Shown here: positions 7,834-16,362 of the stretch, piece after piece
Numbering within the stretch: the stretch's first letter is position 1
Layout: each line of letters starts with the position of its first letter
Assembly (NCBI RefSeq): GCF_051414055.1
Contig: NZ_JBLKNX010000007.1
Span: 62,001-126,000, forward strand
Direction: 5' to 3'
DNA: 64,000 nucleotides
Source: Halosimplex halobium
Lineage (GTDB): Archaea; Halobacteriota; Halobacteria; Halobacteriales; Haloarculaceae
Notes under the pieces: generated by a model
The model's database searches: none
Told to the model about the DNA's origin: nothing
What the model saw: only the letters and a program-made list of their open reading frames with translations
Made by a program: the position numbers and the translations under genes

Positions 7834-8838
7834 ATGGCAACGGCACTGGTGACCGGCGGGACCGGCTTCATCGGGGCGTACGTCGCCGCGGACCTCGTCG
7901 ACCACGGGCACGACGTGGTCGCGTTCGACCTGTCGACCGACGAGACACGGCTGGCGAAACTGGGGGTCGACGACGACGTAGACGTGGTCCGCGGCGACGT
8001 GACCGACCCGACGGCCGTCGTCCGGACGGTCCGGGAGACGGGCGCGACGCACGTGGTCCACCTCGCCGCGCTGCTGACGGACGCGGCCGAGGCGGACCCG
8101 CGGGCGGCCCTCGACGTGAACTGCGGGGGGACGAACAATGTGTTCGAGGCCGCTCGCACGCTCTCCGATCAGGTCGAGCGCGTCGCGTGGGCGTCTTCGG
8201 CGGCGGTGTACGCGCCGCCGGACCGATACGCGGACGGGGGCGGCGCGAGTAGCGCGGGCGGCCGGAGCGGGGGCGACGGAACGGCCTGGGTCACGGAGGA
8301 CGACCTGGTGTACCCGGACACCCTCTACGGCGCGACCAAGGAGTACAACGAACACCAGGCGCGGGTCTACGCCGAGGCGTTCGGCGTCTCCCACGTCGGC
8401 CTCCGCCCGACTGTCGCCTACGGCCCCTACCGCGAGACCGGCGGCTCCGCGTTCCTCGTGGACCTGGTCGAGAAACCCGCGGTCGGAGAGTCGTTCGCCG
8501 TGGAGTACGGCGACCAGGTCATCGACTGGCAGTACGTCCGCGACATCGCGCAGGCGTTCCGCAAGGCCGCGTTCGCCGAGGAGTCTGCCCTCTCACAGCG
8601 GATCTACAACGTCCGCGGCGAGTGCGCCACGATCCGCGAGGCCGCCGAGACCGTCCGATCCGTCGTGCCCGGCGCCGACATCTCCGTCTCCGACGAGGGT
8701 GAGTTGCCGTGGACGCAGACGCTCGATATCACGCCCGCCCGCGAGGACCTGGGCTACGAACCAGAGTACGACCTCGAAGCGGGCGTCTCCGAGTACGTCT
8801 CCGTCCTCCGCGAGGAGCGGGGGCTCGACCCTGTCTGA
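7834..8838 (+). CDS. NAD-dependent epimerase/dehydratase (extended SDR)
   Basis: The N-terminal TGGTGFIGAYVA (about 7-18) is the NAD-binding GxxGxxG motif, and YGATK (around residue 166) supplies the YxxxK catalytic pair of short-chain dehydrogenases. At 334 residues it fits sugar-nucleotide epimerases/dehydratases, but relatives act on many substrates. I start it at ATG 7834 (MATALVTGG), as 13 codons upstream in frame look non-coding. No sugar genes are near, so the role is open. Confidence 0.85.
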   Translation: MATALVTGGTGFIGAYVAADLVDHGHDVVAFDLSTDETRLAKLGVDDDVDVVRGDVTDPTAVVRTVRETGATHVVHLAALLTDAAEADPRAALDVNCGGTNNVFEAARTLSDQVERVAWASSAAVYAPPDRYADGGGASSAGGRSGGDGTAWVTEDDLVYPDTLYGATKEYNEHQARVYAEAFGVSHVGLRPTVAYGPYRETGGSAFLVDLVEKPAVGESFAVEYGDQVIDWQYVRDIAQAFRKAAFAEESALSQRIYNVRGECATIREAAETVRSVVPGADISVSDEGELPWTQTLDITPAREDLGYEPEYDLEAGVSEYVSVLREERGLDPV

Positions 8839-8882
8839 CTGTCCGTGTTCGCTGTTCGACAGTGAATACGAGGGGGGTGTCT

Positions 8883-9581
8883 TCAGTCGGCGGACGCGTT
8901 GTAGGTGATCTCGACGGTCGCGGAGACGCTGACGGGGCTGGGTTCGACGGTCGTCCCCGCGTCGGCGGCCCGTTCGACGAGGAAGCCGCTCCCGTCGCCC
9001 GTCGACACGGAGCGGACCTCCCCGAGCGCGAGTCCGGTGCTGTCGGCGACGGCTTCGGCCTGGACGCGGGCGTCGTCGACCGCCGCGTCGATGGCGTCGG
9101 CGCGCAGGTCCTGCCGACGCTCGTCGGAGACCGTGAACGCGACGCCGTCGATCTCGGCGGCGCCGTTGGCGACGGCGGTGTCGACGACGGCACCGGCCTC
9201 GCTGGTGTCGGTCGTCGTCACCGCGAACGACTGGCGGGCGACGTAGGTCGTCGTCCCGTTGTCGACCCGCTGGAAGACCGAGTAGCTCGTCGTGGCGACC
9301 GACTCGACGGAGAGGTTCTCGTCGTCGAGCGCGTCGCGGAGCGTCGCGGCGTCCTCCGCCAGGCGCTCCGTCGCCGCGGTGGCGTTGTCGGCCTCCGCCG
9401 TCGCGGCGAGGTCGACGACGGCCCTGTCGGGTTCCGCCGTCACGGTCCCCGTCGCCGAGACGGTGACGGTCGAACTCTGGTTGCCCGCCTGGGCACTGCC
9501 GAGGAGCGCGGCGCTCCCGAGCCCGACCGTGCTCAGCAGGACGATTCCGGTCAGCGCCGCCGCCGCCAGTTTCCGGTTCAT
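8883..9581 (-). CDS. SIMPL domain (DUF541) exported protein
   Basis: The N-terminus (MNRKLAAAALTGIVLLSTVGLG) is a hydrophobic signal or anchor, so the protein is predicted to be exported or membrane-attached. The rest has the SIMPL/DUF541 pattern: VTVSATGTVTAEPDRAVV near residue 40, then a long alpha/beta domain ending with VSVSATVEITY. SIMPL proteins are found in bacteria and archaea, sometimes with porin-like or oxidative-stress links; the archaeal function is unknown. I use ATG 9581, because the in-frame extension upstream runs through a 27-bp tandem repeat and is not protein-like. Confidence 0.88.
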   Translation of the reverse strand: MNRKLAAAALTGIVLLSTVGLGSAALLGSAQAGNQSSTVTVSATGTVTAEPDRAVVDLAATAEADNATAATERLAEDAATLRDALDDENLSVESVATTSYSVFQRVDNGTTTYVARQSFAVTTTDTSEAGAVVDTAVANGAAEIDGVAFTVSDERRQDLRADAIDAAVDDARVQAEAVADSTGLALGEVRSVSTGDGSGFLVERAADAGTTVEPSPVSVSATVEITYNASAD

Positions 9582-9657
9582 GGGGGAGTCGGCGGCCCGA
9601 CCCCGGATAGTAATCCGCGCGCTATCCCGGGTACGCTCGGCCAACCCGGCGGTAGGC

Positions 9658-9765
9658 GCCCGGTTCGCGGCCGTACGCGTCGCTGCCCGGTTCGCGGCCG
9701 TACGCGTCGCCGCCCGGTTCGCGGCCGTACGCGTCGCCGCCCGGTTCGCGGCCGGACGCGTCGTC
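9658..9765. repeat. 27-bp tandem repeat, four copies
   Basis: Four head-to-tail 27-bp units occupy 9658-9684, 9685-9711, 9712-9738 and 9739-9765. The first three differ by at most one base; the fourth has three or four changes. Each unit contains the palindromes CGTACG and ACGCGT. There are no spacers, so this is not a CRISPR array. It lies in the gap between the SIMPL and HD genes (9582-9789), upstream of the SIMPL start. 27 being a multiple of three produces a false nine-residue protein repeat in an open frame. Confidence 0.9.
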
Positions 9766-9789
9766 ACCCGTGTCGAGCCCCCCGGCCGG

Positions 9790-10440
9790 TCAGTCGCTCG
9801 TCCGCGAGTACCGCTCGACACACTCGTCGAGGGAGATCCCCATCGTCGCCTGGGTGATCGCGTTCGAGGAGGCCGCGTTGGCGCTCTTGACGAGTTCGGC
9901 CGCCAGCGTGCGCTCGGGGACCTCGCCGAGGAAGTGCGGGATCGCCCGCTGGACGGCGAGCGGACAGCCGACCTCGTGGGCGAGCGCGTAGCCCGACAGC
10001 GAGTGGGGGATCGCCTCGCCGGCGTAGCGCGGGTCCGGATCCACCAGGTCGTCGTCGACGTGGGCGACGTACTCGTAGCACTTGCCCACGTCGTGCAGCA
10101 GACAGGCCGCGACGACGGTGTCGGTGTCGACCGCCGCCCCGTGGCGGTTCCGCTGGACCGCGGCGGCCTCGACCGCGATCTCCGTCACGCCGCGGGTGTG
10201 TTCGACGTTGCTCACCTCGTGGATGTTCCAGGCGTAGGGGATCTCGTGGATGTCGCGCCAGCCGCCGCGTCGGAGCCCCAGAATCCATGCTTCGACCACC
10301 CGCTCGCACAGGTCCTCGTCGGTGACCGCGTCGAGTTCGGGGAAGGCGTCGCGGACCTGTTGCTCGTACTCGCCCCCCTCGTTTCGTGTCGAACCGGGAC
10401 CGTCGCCCCCGTCGCCGGTTCGTCGCCCGTCGCCGCCCAT
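9790..10440 (-). CDS. HD domain phosphohydrolase family protein
   Basis: The metal-binding HD motif is intact (ACLLHDVGKCYEY, about residues 105-117), preceded by a His in VEHTRGV and followed by His in the IPHSLSGY and IPHFLGEV segments, as in HD hydrolases acting on nucleotides or other phosphate esters. The first ATG (10440) overlaps the TGA of the upstream EthD-like gene by one base, so the two are an operon with coupled translation. The 216-residue protein has an acidic, low-complexity N-terminus of about 25 residues. Substrate unknown. Confidence 0.82.
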   Translation of the reverse strand: MGGDGRRTGDGGDGPGSTRNEGGEYEQQVRDAFPELDAVTDEDLCERVVEAWILGLRRGGWRDIHEIPYAWNIHEVSNVEHTRGVTEIAVEAAAVQRNRHGAAVDTDTVVAACLLHDVGKCYEYVAHVDDDLVDPDPRYAGEAIPHSLSGYALAHEVGCPLAVQRAIPHFLGEVPERTLAAELVKSANAASSNAITQATMGISLDECVERYSRTSD

Positions 10441-11144
10441 CAGTACCCCTCGCGGTCGGTCGCGTCGAACTGGACCGTCTCGCGGCCGATGAGTCGTGGC
10501 CGCTCCTCGACGGCGAGGAAGTTGTCCACGTCGTCGCGGGCGGCCGCGGCCACCTCCTTGCCCGGGTCGTAGTCCCGCGAGCCGGGCGAGCCGAGCGCGT
10601 CGTACAGGTCCTCCAGCGACTCGAAGTACAGCTCGGCGACACCGTCGAACGCGGCGTCGTCGGGGTCGACGGGGTACACCGTGTGGTAGCGGACGACGCC
10701 CTCGATGTCGCGGGCCAGCGGCGTGTGCTCGGTCTCCCAGTAGTTGCGGAACGCCCCGTGGCTCATCCCCGCCTTCCGCACGAGAAACGCCGAGTGCTTG
10801 TAGAGCCCGTCGGTGTCGCCCCCGGTCTCGTCCCGCTGGAGGACCTCCTCGCCGACGAACGCCGACCGCTCGGCGACGGCGGGCAAGCCGCCCTCCCCCC
10901 GCACCCCGTCCTCGCCCGTGCCCACCGCAGCCTGGAGGTCGTCCAGCGACTCGAAGTACCGCTCGGCGATCCCGTCGAACTCGGCGGCGTCTGGATCGGT
11001 CGGGACGACCGTGTGGTGGCGGACGACGCCCTCGATATCGCGGACGAGCGGCGCCTGTTCCTCCAGCCACCGCTCGCGGAACGCCTCGTGGCGCTCCCCC
11101 TCGCGCCGGTTCAGCAGCGCGATGTGCTTGTGCATACCACACAT
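10440..11144 (-). CDS. tandem EthD-like (dimeric alpha-beta barrel) protein
   Basis: The protein is two copies of the same roughly 95-residue EthD/ABM-type domain. Each has a start like KHIALLNRR or KHSAFLVRK, then an EAFR/GAFR...W segment, then RDIEGVVRxHTVxPxDPD, FDG(I/V)AExYFESL and a C-terminal strand (EVLQRDE, ETVQFDA). EthD-like barrels bind small aromatic or reactive molecules and usually dimerise, so the fusion could make an internal dimer. The start could be ATG 11144 or 11135 (MHKHIALL). It overlaps the HD gene downstream, which suggests a shared task, but no substrate can be named. Confidence 0.8.
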   Translation of the reverse strand: MCGMHKHIALLNRREGERHEAFRERWLEEQAPLVRDIEGVVRHHTVVPTDPDAAEFDGIAERYFESLDDLQAAVGTGEDGVRGEGGLPAVAERSAFVGEEVLQRDETGGDTDGLYKHSAFLVRKAGMSHGAFRNYWETEHTPLARDIEGVVRYHTVYPVDPDDAAFDGVAELYFESLEDLYDALGSPGSRDYDPGKEVAAAARDDVDNFLAVEERPRLIGRETVQFDATDREGY

Positions 11145-11268
11145 ACGAGGTGGCGGCCGGATGTACTTTCCGGCGATACTTGCCGCCCGTCGCAGCGTCG
11201 ACCCAGTCGTTCAAACGACCGCTGTATCCTCCTGAAGGCCCTTATCCGGGACGCTCGTCCGCTCGGGT

Positions 11269-12330
11269 ATGAACCGACGCGACCTCCTCGCCGCGCTCGC
11301 GGCGGGCGCCGTCGCCGTCCCGGGCTGTCTGGGCGACTCGAACGGTGCGAGCGGCGGCTCCCCGTCGGCGACGCCCACCGAGACACCGACGGGGACCGAA
11401 CCGACTGCGACCGCCGGTGGAACGCAGTCCCCCTCGGACGGCGAATCCGGGACGGGGACGACCACCGCGGGCGGCTTCGTCCGCGAGGCGTTCGCGGTCC
11501 CGGAACTGGCCGCGCCGAGTTCGCCGGACTCGTTCGGCGTCTACGGCGACCGCGACGAGCAGTACGTGGTCGCACTGCTCGACGGACGGGGCGGGACGGA
11601 CCCGCTGGCCGAGGACATCGAGCTGGTCGCCGGCGGCGAGTCCTACGCCGCCCGGGTCGACGTGGGGCGGCAGTGGTGGGCGCTGTTCGACTACGGCGAG
11701 CCGTACTCACCGGTCGACGAGCCCGAGGGGTGGGTCGTCTTCCGCGTCCCGAACCCGCTCGACGCCGACGCCGCGACGATAACCTGGCCGGGCGGCGAGC
11801 GCGCGCTGACCGGGGAGGCCGTCGCCGCGCTCGCCCGACCGCCCGCGTCGTTCGCGGTGCAGTCGTTCGCGGCGCCCGAGACGGCCGACCCCGGCGAGAC
11901 GATCCGGCTGTCGGTGACCGTCGAGAATACCGCGAGCATCGACGGGACGTTCGTGGCGGCGCTCAACCGCTCGGCGCCGCTGTACGCGCCCGAGGCCACG
12001 GCTCGCCTGCCGGTCCCCGCCGGCGGGACCGCGACGTGGGACCACGAGCACACCGTGAGCGAGCGGGGGCCATCGGAGCCCCACACCCTCCGGTTCGGGC
12101 TCTACTGGCGCGACGGGTCGATGGACCGCACCGTCCGCGTCGGGGAGGCCTCCACGACGACCGAAGGGGATCCCGCGACGACCGAAGCGGATGGCGCGTC
12201 GACCCCGACGCAGGGACCGACCAGTCGTCGCCCACGGAGACGCCGACCGCGACCGAGACGCGCCCGATCACGCCGACGCCGTCGCCGGAGTGACGCCCCG
12301 GGACCGCTCGCAATTTTTGCCGTAGCTTGA
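11269..12330 (+). CDS. Tat-exported lipoprotein, C-terminal frame disturbed
   Basis: The start MNRRDLLAALAAGAVAVPGCLGD has a twin arginine, a hydrophobic stretch and a lipobox Cys, so it is a predicted Tat-secreted, lipid-anchored surface protein. A Thr/Pro/Gly linker follows, then a roughly 200-residue region that includes a CARDB/NEW3-like beta domain (about 200-290). Near 12215-12225 the current frame turns into an Arg-rich tail and stops at 12330. In the neighbouring frame the DNA reads SSPTETPTATETRPITPTPS and stops at 12293, a typical haloarchaeal lipoprotein tail. A one-base deletion (real or a sequence error) is likely. Function unknown. Confidence 0.75.
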   Translation: MNRRDLLAALAAGAVAVPGCLGDSNGASGGSPSATPTETPTGTEPTATAGGTQSPSDGESGTGTTTAGGFVREAFAVPELAAPSSPDSFGVYGDRDEQYVVALLDGRGGTDPLAEDIELVAGGESYAARVDVGRQWWALFDYGEPYSPVDEPEGWVVFRVPNPLDADAATITWPGGERALTGEAVAALARPPASFAVQSFAAPETADPGETIRLSVTVENTASIDGTFVAALNRSAPLYAPEATARLPVPAGGTATWDHEHTVSERGPSEPHTLRFGLYWRDGSMDRTVRVGEASTTTEGDPATTEADGASTPTQGPTSRRPRRRRPRPRRARSRRRRRRSDAPGPLAIFAVA

Positions 12331-12355
12331 TGGGTTCGGCGGTCGAAGCTCGCGT

Positions 12356-13624
12356 ATGCACGACCGCGAGTACATGGCGGGGACGCGGGGGACGATGGCG
12401 GTCGACTGGGAGGAGCGAATCGACGTGCAGCGTCTGCGCCGGGAACGGTACGACCGGGCGCTGGAGCGCCTGGAGGACTCGCCGCTGGGCGCCCTGCTGC
12501 TCGTCTCGGACCCGAACATCAGGTACGTGACGGGGCTGGCGATGACCGGCGGGAGCGGCGCCGACCACTACACGCTGCTGACCGAGGAGGGGGACGTGGT
12601 CCACTGGGACACCGCCGACCACGCCGCCAACCAGCGGTACAACTGCCCGTGGCTCGACGACATCCGCCACGCCGCACCGGGACTGGGGAACGTCCCGCGC
12701 GCCTCGGGCAGCGACTCGGCACGGGCGTTTCTGGCGGGAAAGATGGCGGATCTCGTCGCCGAGGCGATGGGCGAGTACGGCGTCGCCGACCTGCCGCTGG
12801 GGGTCGACGTGGGCGCCCGGCAGCTGCACGACGCACTCGACGAACGGGGGATCGAGACTCGCGTCGACGAGGCGGTCGACCTCATGCACGACGCCCGGAA
12901 GACCAAGACCCGCGACGAGGTCGAGTGTCTCCGGCAGGTCGCGGCAGTCTGCGAGGCGGGCTTCCAGCGGATCAAAGAGACCGCGAAGCCGGGCGCCCGC
13001 GAGTCGGAGGTGTGGGGCGAGGCCGTGCGGGAACTGTACCGCCACGGCGCGACCGTGGGCGGGGGGTATCTCACCTCCGGGCCGAACACCTGGCCGAAAC
13101 ACCAGGCCAACACGACCGACCGCGCGATGCGGCCCGGCGACCTGCTGTACGCCGACTTCTACAACGTCGGCTATCTGGGCTATCGCTCCTGCTACTACCG
13201 GACGTTCTCGCTGGGCGAGCCGACCGAGGCGCAACGGGACGCCTACGAGACCGCTGTCGAGAGTCTCTATCGCGTCCTCGACCGCATCGAACCGGGCGTC
13301 ACGACCGACGAGGTCGCCGAAGCGTTCCCCGACATGGCAGGGGAACACGCCGACTGGTACGGCGCCGACGAACACTGGGAGCTGACGACCAACCACTGGG
13401 CCCACGGGCTGGGCCTCCAGCTCTACGAGGTCCCGCTGGTCTGGCGCGGCGTCTCGCCCGACCACCCCATCGAGATCGAGGCGGGGATGACGATGGCCGT
13501 CGAGACGCAGGCGCCGGCCGACCGCCAGGGCGTCCGCGTCGAGGAGATGGTCGTCGTCCGCGAGGACGGCGTCGAACTGTTGAGCCAGTGGCCCGTCGCC
13601 GAGATCACCCGGATCGACCACTGA
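12356..13624 (+). CDS. M24 family (creatinase/aminopeptidase P-like) hydrolase
   Basis: At 422 residues it has the creatinase N-domain followed by a C-terminal pita-bread domain. Of the five usual metal ligands I see the first Asp (LLYADFYN), the His (AHGLG) and two Glu (AVETQ and VEEMVV). The second Asp of the SDxTR motif is replaced: the segment reads RSCYYRTF. This resembles creatinase-like members that work without metal, rather than true aminopeptidases. Possible substrates include small amidines or hydrolysed ectoine-type compounds (inference). Starts at 12356, 12374 and 12395 are all possible; I kept the longest. Confidence 0.82.
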   Translation: MHDREYMAGTRGTMAVDWEERIDVQRLRRERYDRALERLEDSPLGALLLVSDPNIRYVTGLAMTGGSGADHYTLLTEEGDVVHWDTADHAANQRYNCPWLDDIRHAAPGLGNVPRASGSDSARAFLAGKMADLVAEAMGEYGVADLPLGVDVGARQLHDALDERGIETRVDEAVDLMHDARKTKTRDEVECLRQVAAVCEAGFQRIKETAKPGARESEVWGEAVRELYRHGATVGGGYLTSGPNTWPKHQANTTDRAMRPGDLLYADFYNVGYLGYRSCYYRTFSLGEPTEAQRDAYETAVESLYRVLDRIEPGVTTDEVAEAFPDMAGEHADWYGADEHWELTTNHWAHGLGLQLYEVPLVWRGVSPDHPIEIEAGMTMAVETQAPADRQGVRVEEMVVVREDGVELLSQWPVAEITRIDH

Positions 13625-13673
13625 CCCGGCGCCGCCACCGGCATATTTTACCGCGGCCGCCCAACGGACCGGC

Positions 13674-14675
13674 ATGGACCTGGGCACCGGTCTGTTCACC
13701 TGCCAGCGCCGCCCGGACGACGACCGGCCGCGGGAGGCGATCTACGACGAGCTGCTGACGATCGCGGGCGCCATCGACGACGCCGGCCTCGCCTCGGCGT
13801 GGGTCTCCGAGCACCACTTCGCCGACGACGGCTACCTCCCGGGGACGATGCCCGCGCTGGGCGCGCTCGCCGCGGCGACCGACGACGTGACCGTCGGCAC
13901 CTGCATCGCGCTCGCCCCCCTCTACGACGCGGTCCGGCTCGCCGAGGACGCCGCCACCGTCGACCTGCTCTCGAACGGGCGGCTCGCACTCGGGCTTTCC
14001 ATCGGCTACCGCGACATCGAGTTCGAGAACTTCGGCGTCCCGACGGACGAACGGGTCGCCCGCACCGAGGAGGCCGTCGCCCTCCTGCGCGGCGCGTGGT
14101 CCGAGGGCCCGGTCGGCGTCGACCCGGAGTTCCACGATATCGACCCGGAGACGACCGTGACGCCCGAACCCGCGGGCGACCCGCCGATATTCCTCGGCGG
14201 CGCCGCGAAACCGGCCGTCCGCCGCGCCGCACGCATCGGCGACGGCTGGTGTGCCCCCTCGTCGCTGTCGCTGGAGGGGGTCGAGAAGCGCGTCGAGGAC
14301 ATTCGCCGCGTCCGCGACGAGGAGGGCATCGACGGCGACTTCCAGGTGTACGTCCTCGCGCACGGCTTCGTCGGCGACTCCCGCGAGGCCGCCTGGGAGT
14401 CGATGCGCGACGGCTACTTCTACCTCCAGCGCCGGTACGCCGAGTGGTACGAGGGCGAGGCGATCGACGAACTCCCCGCCGAGCGCCGCGCGGAGCTGAA
14501 AGACGACGCGGTCTTCGGGACGCCCGACGACGTGGTCGCGGAACTGGAGCGCTACCGCGAGGCGCTCGGCGACGACGTACACGTGATCCTGCGGACCTAC
14601 TACCCCGGCATCGGTACCGACGCGATGGTCGACTGTATGGAGCGCCTCGGCGAGGAAGTCGCACCGCGGGTCTGA
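13674..14675 (+). CDS. LLM-class flavin-dependent oxidoreductase
   Basis: A 333-residue luciferase-like TIM barrel. Recognisable pieces are the N-terminal strand DLGTGLFTCQ, the segment WVSEHHFADDGY (about 43-54), EDAATVDLLSNGRLALGLSIGY (split by family as AEDAATVDLLSNGR then GLSIG), and PPIFLGGAAKPAVRRAARIG near 165-185. The family uses FMN or coenzyme F420; in haloarchaea F420 is common. Substrate cannot be assigned. It follows the M24 gene in the same direction with a 49-bp gap, so the two may be cotranscribed. Confidence 0.85.
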   Translation: MDLGTGLFTCQRRPDDDRPREAIYDELLTIAGAIDDAGLASAWVSEHHFADDGYLPGTMPALGALAAATDDVTVGTCIALAPLYDAVRLAEDAATVDLLSNGRLALGLSIGYRDIEFENFGVPTDERVARTEEAVALLRGAWSEGPVGVDPEFHDIDPETTVTPEPAGDPPIFLGGAAKPAVRRAARIGDGWCAPSSLSLEGVEKRVEDIRRVRDEEGIDGDFQVYVLAHGFVGDSREAAWESMRDGYFYLQRRYAEWYEGEAIDELPAERRAELKDDAVFGTPDDVVAELERYREALGDDVHVILRTYYPGIGTDAMVDCMERLGEEVAPRV

Positions 14676-15241
14676 ACCGTGAGAGCATTCGGTGTCGACA
14701 GCTACCGGGCAACTGCGGTCGGCGCGCGCTGGAGCGCGCGTTCATGCGCGCGACCGTAGTCGCGCGAGGTCTTCGTGAACTGTGTGAACGAAGGCTCGTC
14801 GGAGCTTGCTCGACGGTGGATGAGCGACGACAGGAGCGAATCGGCTGGGGAGGTTCGTGGCCCGTTGCGGTGCTGTGCGGGGCGGGTGCGGTCACAGTGC
14901 CGTGCAGTGCGGTCCCTGGTGTCCGCGCGAACGTGTGAGCGCGGGCTCGGGAGAGCGTGCTCTCCCGGTGGACTGAACGGGCGAGGCGCGCTCGCGCGCA
15001 GTTCAGTCGTCTGAGCGACCGCGAGCGCGCCGAGGGCTTTCACCGCTTGCTGTCGAGTGCGGTTGAGTCGACTGCTAGCGAGCGCGTCGAGGACTTTCAG
15101 CACTCACCGACGAGTGCGGTCACTCGCCTTCGGTTCACATCGATCCAAATAGAACCAACTACTCAACTCACATTCCGAACTGAACAGCTCCGCGGGACCG
15201 GTGCAGTCAAACCCGTGGAATCCCTACCGGCGGCCACGCAG
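14676..15241. repeat. 566-bp gene-free region full of hairpins and decayed repeats
   Basis: No convincing gene is present. Hairpins include GCGCGC-TGGA-GCGCGC (near 14727), a CGTCGGAGC/GCTCGACG stem (14790-14815) resembling one inside copy A of the structured element, CGGGAGAGC/GCTCTCCCG (14947-14967), and GACTGAAC/GTTCAGTC around 14970-15008. An imperfect direct repeat with a 57-bp offset starts at 15021 and 15078 (shared GCGAGCGCG, GGxCTTTCA and CGAGTGCGGT). It looks like a worn non-coding mobile or repeat element. An open frame runs through it into the CPBP gene, but I take that as accidental. Confidence 0.55.
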
Positions 15242-16006
15242 ATGGGTACGGAGTACTACCGCGTCGCCGACATGGAGACTCGCGTCGAGAGCCTGTTCCA
15301 CTCGCTCGCGCTGGTGGTCTCGGCGTTCATCCTCGGGACCTTCCTGATCGCCGGGGCCGGCTCGGTCCTGAGCGCGCTCGGCTTCGACGTCACGTCGACG
15401 GCGACGCTGCCGCCGCTGGCCTACGCCGCGCTGACGGCCACGCAGTTCGTCGGCTTCTTCGCCGTCGTCGCGGTCTATCTCCAGTGGCGCTCCGACGAGC
15501 AGTTCTTCCAGGTGGCCGTCCCGTCGCTCCGGGACCTGGGCTGGGTCGTCGCCGGCTTCGTCGCCCTGTTCGCCGTCGCGTCGGCGCTGTCGGCGGTCAT
15601 CCAGGCCGCCGGCGTCGACAGCGCGACCAACCAGGTGATCACGCAGGGCCAGCAGGACCCCGTCCGCTTCCTCTACCTGATCCCCGTCACCTTCCTGTTC
15701 GTCGCGCCCGCCGAGGAGCTGCTCTTCCGCGGGATCGTCCAGGGACTGTTCCGCCGGGCCTACGGCGTCGTCCCCGCGGTCGTGCTGGCCAGCACCGTCT
15801 TCGGTGCGATGCACTACTTCGCGCTGCTGGGCTCGGAGGGCAGCGTCGTCTCGACGCTCGCGGTCGCCGCCGCGCTCGGGCTCGTCCTCGGGACGCTGTA
15901 CGAACTCTCCGAGAACATCGCCGTCCCCATCGTCGTCCACGGGCTGTGGAACACGATGAGCTTCCTCCTGCAGTACCTGCAGGCGACCGGCGCCGTCGGC
16001 GGGTGA
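15242..16006 (+). CDS. CPBP family intramembrane metalloprotease
   Basis: This is a multi-pass membrane protein with the three CPBP/Abi signatures: EELLFRGIVQG (EExxxR), FGAMHYF (FxxxH) and a final HGLWNT (HxxxN/B-type). About six to seven hydrophobic segments are visible in 254 residues. Relatives include CAAX prenyl proteases and bacteriocin-immunity proteins. I start at ATG 15242; ATG 15272 (METRVES) is also possible. The open frame extends upstream to 14957 through repeat DNA without protein-like content. Role in this organism unknown. Confidence 0.88.
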   Translation: MGTEYYRVADMETRVESLFHSLALVVSAFILGTFLIAGAGSVLSALGFDVTSTATLPPLAYAALTATQFVGFFAVVAVYLQWRSDEQFFQVAVPSLRDLGWVVAGFVALFAVASALSAVIQAAGVDSATNQVITQGQQDPVRFLYLIPVTFLFVAPAEELLFRGIVQGLFRRAYGVVPAVVLASTVFGAMHYFALLGSEGSVVSTLAVAAALGLVLGTLYELSENIAVPIVVHGLWNTMSFLLQYLQATGAVGG

Positions 16007-16120
16007 GCGGAACGGCCCCCGTCGGCGCCCGAACCCGGCTCCCCGACTCGACTGCCAGGAATCGGAGTCTGACGGCCGTCTGACGGGTAGTTAAGCCGAA
16101 CGGGCGAAAATACGGGGTGT

Positions 16121-16267
16121 ATGCCGACCCGCTACACGGTCGTCTGCGACGACGACCGCGCCCGGGAGATCGAGGCGATCGCCCGGCAGTACGACCTCAC
16201 GGAGGAGGAAGTACTCCGGCAGCTCGTCGACACCGGGCTCGAACAGCTCGACGAACAGATCCAGTAG
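16121..16267 (+). CDS. 48-residue small protein, helix-rich, CopG-like
   Basis: Starting at ATG 16121 it reads MPTRYTVVCDDDRAREIEAI and continues through QYDLTEEEVLRQLVDTGLEQL to a TAG at 16265-16267. An N-terminal beta strand followed by two amphipathic helices is the pattern of small ribbon-helix-helix or related dimeric proteins. The codon use is haloarchaeal and the reading is clean. It sits between the CPBP gene and nob1. Function unknown. Confidence 0.65.
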   Translation: MPTRYTVVCDDDRAREIEAIARQYDLTEEEVLRQLVDTGLEQLDEQIQ

Positions 16268-16362
16268 CGGGTGGGCGGGGCTGGGGCAGCCACCGAGGGC
16301 GGTCCGACCGGAGCCGGTCGGTTCCGGTCGGCGCTGGTCGGTTCGTGGTCGCCAGCGACGGC

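Noticed and set aside
9658..9765. Possible CRISPR array
   Set aside because: The 27-bp units are directly adjacent, with no spacers, and no cas genes are in the window.
10386..12293. A 635-codon ORF through three other genes
   Set aside because: It is a shadow frame with Arg-rich translation. Only its last 25-30 codons are meaningful, as the displaced tail of the lipoprotein.
14957..15241. N-terminal extension of the CPBP protease
   Set aside because: The extra 95 codons run through hairpin-rich repeat DNA, and the membrane protein proper begins after ATG 15242.
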